This document shows, piece by piece, positions 58,211 to 64,000 of a stretch of DNA of 64,000 nucleotides. Below the pieces are notes generated by a model that worked only from the letters and a program-made list of their open reading frames with translations, was not told where the DNA came from and ran no database searches. The position numbers and the translations under genes were made by a program. The stretch lies in contig OZ176053.1 in NCBI GenBank assembly GCA_964247055.1, positions 3,844,001-3,908,000 of the forward strand, given 5' to 3'. Each line of letters begins with the position of its first letter. Positions within the stretch are counted from its first letter, which is position 1. The DNA comes from Paragordius varius (taxonomy: Eukaryota > Nematomorpha).

Positions 58211-59240
58211 CTCTTACACAATCAAATTATATAAACCATGATTGTATGGATAATTACAACAATCAACCACACATCTTTAACAAACAAATTATATTAAGCC
58301 ATGATTGTATGGATAATTACAACAATCAACCAAACATATATAACAAACAAATTATAGTAACCATGATTGTATGGATAATTACAACAATCAACCACACATC
58401 TTTAACAAACAAATTATATTAAGCCATGATTGTATGGATAATTACAACAATCAACCAAACATCTATAACAAACAAATTATAATAACCATGATTGTAAGGG
58501 TAATTACAACAATCAATCATACATATTTAACAACCAAATTATATTAACCATGAATGTATGGGTAATTACAACAATCAACCATACCTCTTTAACAATCAAA
58601 TTATATTAAGCCATGATTGTATGGGTAATTACAACAATCAACCATACATATTTAACAATCAAATTATACTGAGCCATGATTGTATGGGTAATTACAACAA
58701 TCAACCATATATCACTCAAATTATATTAACCATGAATGTATGGGTAATTACAACAATCAACCATACCTCTTTAACAATAAAATTATATTATCCAAGAATC
58801 CATGAATATTTGCAACAATCAACCATACGTCTTTAACAATCAAATTATATTAACCATGAATGTATGGATAATTACAACAATCAACCATACCTCTTTAATA
58901 ATCAAATTATATTAACCATGACTGTATGGATAATTACAACAATCAACCATACGTATTTAACAAACAAATTATATTAAGCATGATTGTATGGGTAATTACA
59001 ACAATCAACCAAACATCTATAACAAACAAATTATATTAAGCATGATTGTATGGATAATTACAACAATTAACAATACCTCTTTAAAAATAAAATTATATTA
59101 TCCAAGAATCCATGAATATTTGCAACAATTAACAATACCTCTTACACAATCAAATTATATTAACCACGATTGTATGGATAATTACAACAATCAATCATAC
59201 ATATTTAACAACCAAATTATATCAAGCATGATTGTATGGA
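56631..59240. repeat. Duplication that carries the D/E boundary, copy 2
   Basis: This is the second tandem copy of 53735-56590. The E part from about 55490 to 56588 matches at a constant 2,651 with almost no differences (GTAATTATAAC near 56281 against GATAATTACAAC in copy 2 is one). Copy 2 then continues into the long E domain, while copy 1 returns to D-type monomers. Confidence 0.88.
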
Positions 59241-59731
59241 TAATTACAACAATCAACCATACCTCTTACACAATCAAATTATATAAACCATGATTGTATG
59301 GATAATTACAACAATCAACCATACCTCTTTAACAAACAAATTATATTAAGCATGATTGTATGGGTAATTACAACAATCAACCAAACATCTATAACAAACA
59401 AATTATATTAACCACGATTGTATGGATAATTACAACAATCAACCACACATCTTTAACAAACAAATTATATTAAGCATGATTGTATGGATAATTACAACAA
59501 TCAACAATACCTCTTACACAATATTATATAAACCATGATTGTAAGGGTAATTACAACAATCAACCAAACATCTTTAACAACCAAATTATATTAACCATGA
59601 TTGTATGGATAATTACAACAATCAACCACACATCTTTAACAATCAAATTATATTAACCATGAATGTATGGATAATTACAACAATCAACCATACCTCTTTA
59701 ACAATAAAATTATATTATCCAAGAATCCATG

Positions 59732-61241
59732 AATATTTGCAACAATCAACCATACGTCTTTAACAATCAAATTATATTAACCATGAATGTATGGATAATT
59801 ACAACAATCAACCATACCTCTTTAATAATCAAAATATATTAACCATGATTGTATGGATAATTACAACAATCAACCACACATCTTTAACAAACTAATTATA
59901 TTAAGCATGATTGTATGGGTAATTACAACAATCAACCAAACATCTATAACAAACAAATTATATTAAGCATGATTGTATGGATAATTACAACAATCAACCA
60001 AACATCTCAAACAAACAAATTATAGTAACCATGATTGTAAGGGTAATTACAACAATCAATCATACATATTTAACAACCAAATTATAACAAGCATGATTGT
60101 ATGGATAATTACAACAATCAACCATACCTCTTACACTCAAATTATATTAAGCCATGATTGTATGTGTAATTACAACAATCAACCAAACATCTATAACAAA
60201 CAAATTATATTAAGCATGATTGTATGGATAATTACAACAATCAACCATACCTCTTTAACAATAAAATTATATTATCCAAGAATCCATGAATATTTGCAAC
60301 AATCAACCATACGTCTTTAACAATCAAATTATATTAACCATGAATGTATGGATAATTACAACAATCAACCATACCTCTTTAATAATCAAAATATAGTAAC
60401 CATGACTGTATGGATAATTACAACAATAAACCATACATCTTTAACAAACAAATTATACTAAGCATTATTGTATGGGTAATTACAACAATCAACCAAACAT
60501 CTATAACAAACAAATTATATTAAGCATGATTGTATGGATAATTACAACAATCAACAATACCTCTTACACAATTAAATTATATAAACCATGATTGTAAGGG
60601 TAATTACATCAATCAACCATACGTCTTTAACAAACAAATTATATTAAGCATGATTGTATGGGTAATTACAACAATCAACCATACCTCTTTAACAACCAAA
60701 TTATATTAAGCATGATTGTATTGATAATTACAACAATCAACAATACCTCTTACACAATCAAATTATATAAACCATGATTGTATGGATAATTACAACAATC
60801 AACCACATCTTTAACAAACAAATTATATTAAGCATGATTGTATGGGTAATTACAACAATCAACCAAACATCTATAACAAACAAATTATATTAAGCATGAT
60901 TGTATGGATAATTACAACAATCAACCAAACATCTATAACAAACAAATTATAGTAACCATGATTGTAAGGGTAATTACAACAATCAATCATACATATTTAA
61001 CAACCAAATTATATCAAGCATGATTGTATGGATAATTACAACAATCAACCATACCTCTTACACAATCAAATTATATTAAGCCATGATTGTATGGATAATT
61101 ACAACAATCAACCATACATCTATAACAAACAAATTATAGTAACCATGATTGTAAGGGTAATTACAACAATCAATCATACATATTTAACAACCAAATTATA
61201 TCAAGCATGATTGTATGGATAATTACAACAATCAACCATAC
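59732..61241. repeat. Segmental duplication in domain E, copy 1 (offset 2,471)
   Basis: This stretch pairs with 62203-63712 at a constant offset of 2,471. Markers: CAAAATATATTAACC (59830 and 62301), AAACATCTCAAAC (60000 and 62471), CCAAGAATCC (60276 and 62747), AAGCATTATTG (60461 and 62932) and TTACATCAATC (60605 and 63076). Differences seen: TTATAACAAGC near 60084 against TTATATCAAGC, and GGATAATT against GGATGATT near 63378. Identity is clearly above 99% by eye, with 961 bp between the copies. Confidence 0.9.
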
Positions 61242-62202
61242 AAATCAAATTATATTAAGCCATGATTGTATGGGTAATTACAACAATCAACCATATATCT
61301 TTAACACTTAAATTATATTAATCATGAATGTATGGGTAATTACAACAATCAACTATACCTCTTTAACAATAAAATTATATTATCCAAGAATCCATGAATA
61401 TTTGCAACAATCAACCATACGTCTTTAACAATCAAATTATATTAACCATGAATGTATGGATAATTACAACAATCAACCATACCTCTTTAATAATCAAATT
61501 ATATTAACCATGACTGTATGAATAATTACAACAATCAACCATACGTCTTTAACAAACAAATTATATTAAGCATGATTGTATGGGTAATTACAACAATCAA
61601 CCAAACATCTATAACAAACAAATTATATTAAGCATGATTGAATGGATAATTACAACAATCAACCATACCTCTTTAACAATAAAATTATATTATCCAAGAA
61701 TCCATGAATATTTGCAACAATCACCCATACGTCTTTAACAATCAAATTATATTAACCATGAATGTATGGATAATTACAACAATCAACCATACCTCTTTAA
61801 TAATCAAATTATATTAACCATGACTGTATGGATAATTACAACAATCAACCATACGTCTTTAACAAACAAATTATATTAACCATGAATGTATGGATAATTA
61901 CAACAATCAACCATACCTCTTTAATAATCAAAATATATTATCCATGATTGTATGGATAATTACAACAATCAACCACACATCTTTAACAAAGAAATTATAT
62001 TAAGCATGATTGTATGGATAATTACAACAATCAACCAAACATCTATAACAAACAAATTATAGTAACCATGATTGTAAGGGTAATTACAACAATCAACCAT
62101 ACGTCTTTAACAAACAAATTATATTAAGCATGATTGTATGGGTAATTACAACAATCAACCAAACATCTATAACAAACAAATTATATTAAGCATGATTGTA
62201 TG

Positions 62203-63712
62203 GATAATTACAACAATCAACCATACGTCTTTAACAATCAAATTATATTAACCATGAATGTATGGATAATTACAACAATCAACCATACCTCTTTAATAAT
62301 CAAAATATATTAACCATGATTGTATGGATAATTACAACAATCAACCACACATCTTTAACAAACTAATTATATTAAGCATGATTGTATGGGTAATTACAAC
62401 AATCAACCAAACATCTATAACAAACAAATTATATTAAGCATGATTGTATGGATAATTACAACAATCAACCAAACATCTCAAACAAACAAATTATAGTAAC
62501 CATGATTGTAAGGGTAATTACAACAATCAATCATACATATTTAACAACCAAATTATATCAAGCATGATTGTATGGATAATTACAACAATCAACCATACCT
62601 CTTACACTCAAATTATATTAAGCCATGATTGTATGTGTAATTACAACAATCAACCAAACATCTATAACAAACAAATTATATTAAGCATGATTGTATGGAT
62701 AATTACAACAATCAACCATACCTCTTTAACAATAAAATTATATTATCCAAGAATCCATGAATATTTGCAACAATCAACCATACGTCTTTAACAATCAAAT
62801 TATATTAACCATGAATGTATGGATAATTACAACAATCAACCATACCTCTTTAATAATCAAAATATAGTAACCATGACTGTATGGATAATTACAACAATAA
62901 ACCATACATCTTTAACAAACAAATTATACTAAGCATTATTGTATGGGTAATTACAACAATCAACCAAACATCTATAACAAACAAATTATATTAAGCATGA
63001 TTGTATGGATAATTACAACAATCAACAATACCTCTTACACAATTAAATTATATAAACCATGATTGTAAGGGTAATTACATCAATCAACCATACGTCTTTA
63101 ACAAACAAATTATATTAAGCATGATTGTATGGGTAATTACAACAATCAACCATACCTCTTTAACAACCAAATTATATTAAGCATGATTGTATTGATAATT
63201 ACAACAATCAACAATACCTCTTACACAATCAAATTATATAAACCATGATTGTATGGATAATTACAACAATCAACCACATCTTTAACAAACAAATTATATT
63301 AAGCATGATTGTATGGGTAATTACAACAATCAACCAAACATCTATAACAAACAAATTATATTAAGCATGATTGTATGGATGATTACAACAATCAACCAAA
63401 CATCTATAACAAACAAATTATAGTAACCATGATTGTAAGGGTAATTACAACAATCAATCATACATATTTAACAACCAAATTATATCAAGCATGATTGTAT
63501 GGATAATTACAACAATCAACCATACCTCTTACACAATCAAATTATATTAAGCCATGATTGTATGGATAATTACAACAATCAACCATACATCTATAACAAA
63601 CAAATTATAGTAACCATGATTGTAAGGGTAATTACAACAATCAATCATACATATTTAACAACCAAATTATATTAAGCATGATTGTATGGATAATTACAAC
63701 AATCAACCATAC
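62203..63712. repeat. Segmental duplication in domain E, copy 2 (offset 2,471)
   Basis: This is the second copy of 59732-61241. It ends where CTCTTTAACAATAAAATT follows in place of the shortened CATACAAATCAAATT monomer that follows copy 1 near 61237. Confidence 0.9.
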
Positions 63713-64000
63713 CTCTTTAACAATAAAATTATAATATCCAAGCATCCATGAATATTTGCAACAATCAACCATACGTCTTTAACAATCAAATTATATTAAC
63801 CATGATTGTATGGATAATTACAACAATCAACCATACCTCTTTAATAATCAAATTATATTAACCATGACTGTATGGATAATTACAACAATCAACCATACAT
63901 ATTTAACATTTAAATTATATTAAGCCATGATTGTATGGGTAATTACAACAATCAACCATAGATATTTAACATTTAAATTATATTAAGCCATGATTGTATG

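Larger units (their letters stand above)
56141..63800. repeat. Divergent CCAAGAATCC monomers, ten copies in domain E only
   Basis: A distinct 62-bp monomer begins CCAAGAATCCATGAATATTT, continues GCAACAATC and usually has TACGTCTTTAAC; it follows a monomer ending AATAAAATTATATTAT. Starts: 56141, 56451, 58792, 59102, 59719, 60276, 61384, 61694, 62747 and 63738 (the last with AAGCATCC). Three pairs are exactly 310 bp apart. It lacks TGTATGG and the TAATTA palindrome core, so it is the most diverged monomer in the window. Confidence 0.93.
1..64000. repeat. Satellite array, 62-bp monomer, spans whole window
   Basis: Every part of the window can be read as head-to-tail copies of one monomer. The period is seen directly: ATACCTC recurs at 1, 63 and 125, and the same spacing holds throughout apart from small indels. 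Near-invariant parts are the TGTATGG block, AATTACAACAATCAA, the CTTTAA region and AAATTATATTAA. All copies face the same way; I found no inverted copy. There is no break by unique sequence, mobile element, RNA gene or credible coding region. Arrays like this are typical of eukaryotic constitutive heterochromatin; a centromeric role is possible but not shown. The family name and the host are not recognised. Confidence 0.98.
58211..64000. repeat. Domain E, main block, running off the right edge
   Basis: Monomers carry AACAAACAAATT, CATCTATAAC, TTATAGTAACC with GATTGTAAGGG, TACGTCTTTAAC, CTCTTACACAATC, CAATCATACATATTTAACAACC and GACTGTATGG. Subtype diversity per kb is the highest in the window. 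Most junctions are TTAAGCATG. The last two monomers (from about 63899) introduce a tail AACATTTAAATT not seen elsewhere in the window, perhaps the edge of another domain. Confidence 0.92.

Noticed and set aside
55907-62791. Open reading frames of 60-101 codons in the E-type region, some in identical pairs
   Set aside because: The pairs (55907 and 58558, 56337 and 58988, 60093 and 62564) are explained by segmental duplications of 2,651 and 2,471 bp. The protein sequence has no feature beyond the repeat.
1-64000. CRISPR array
   Set aside because: There are no unique spacers between constant short repeats; the whole 62-bp unit is conserved and the array is far too long and uniform.
1-64000. Telomeric or simple microsatellite repeat
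   Set aside because: The unit is 62 bp and complex; there is no short G-rich telomere motif and no mono- to hexanucleotide run of note.
1-64000. TATA-like and AT-rich stretches (AAATTATATTAA) as promoters or replication origins
   Set aside because: They occur in every monomer as part of the satellite consensus, so they carry no specific evidence of a regulatory site.
1-64000. CENP-B box
   Set aside because: No sequence resembling the conserved TTCG...CGGG core was seen in any monomer type; CpG is rare and not in that context.
1-64000. Transposon, LTR element or viral insertion within the array
   Set aside because: The 62-bp phase can be followed without interruption, and no target-site duplications, terminal repeats or non-satellite sequence were seen.

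Overview
The whole 64-kb window is one uninterrupted tandem satellite array. About 1,030 head-to-tail copies of an AT-rich monomer, normally 62 bp, run from base 1 to base 64,000. All copies lie in the same orientation, and I see no unique sequence, transposon, RNA gene or plausible protein gene anywhere. Both ends run off the window, so the true array is longer. An array of this size with higher-order structure points to eukaryotic heterochromatin (centromeric, pericentromeric or similar), but the sequence alone does not identify the species and I recognise no named satellite family.

The monomer has about 27% G+C in the left and middle types and about 23% in the type that fills 34-55 kb. Using CCATGATTGT as positions 1-10, it carries the heptamer ACAATCA at 24-30 and 45-51 and its reverse complement TGATTGT at 4-10, so one motif recurs every 20-21 bp. 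It also has GTATGG at 9-14, opposed by CCATAC at 32-37, around an 8-bp palindrome GTAATTAC at 15-22. Length classes are 62 bp (most), 63 bp (an extra G in TTAAGCCATG), 59 bp (TATAAGCATG junction) and rare deletion forms (49 bp and 57 bp).

Layout by monomer type: A (1-2.2 kb and 2.3-3.1 kb; tails AACACTTAAA or AACAATTAAA) is very homogeneous. D-type (CTCTTTAAAAATC with ATGGATAATT) appears briefly at 2.2 kb and at 3.1-3.85 kb. A C/D mosaic covers 3.85-6.7 kb. C (6.7-33.8 kb; GAATGTATGGG, TTTAATAATC, CATCTTTAACAATC) is rich in higher-order repeats. D (33.8-55.56 kb) follows. E-type (AACAAACAAATT, CATCTATAAC, GATTGTAAGGG, TACGTCTTTAAC) fills 55.56-56.59 kb and 58.2-64 kb, with a D block between them because the D/E boundary has been duplicated.

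On top of this lie nested higher-order repeats and segmental duplications recognisable by rare marker monomers: 310 bp (5-mer), 373 bp (6-mer), 550 bp, 1,230 bp, 1,602 bp, about 1.66 kb and about 2.65 kb in or near tandem, plus dispersed copies offset by about 2.2, 2.5, 3.0, 3.8, 5.5 and 11-12 kb. The pattern is what repeated unequal exchange or replication slippage in an evolving satellite would leave. Short open reading frames of 60-101 codons occur only where monomer lengths keep a frame open. They are repeat translations, not genes.
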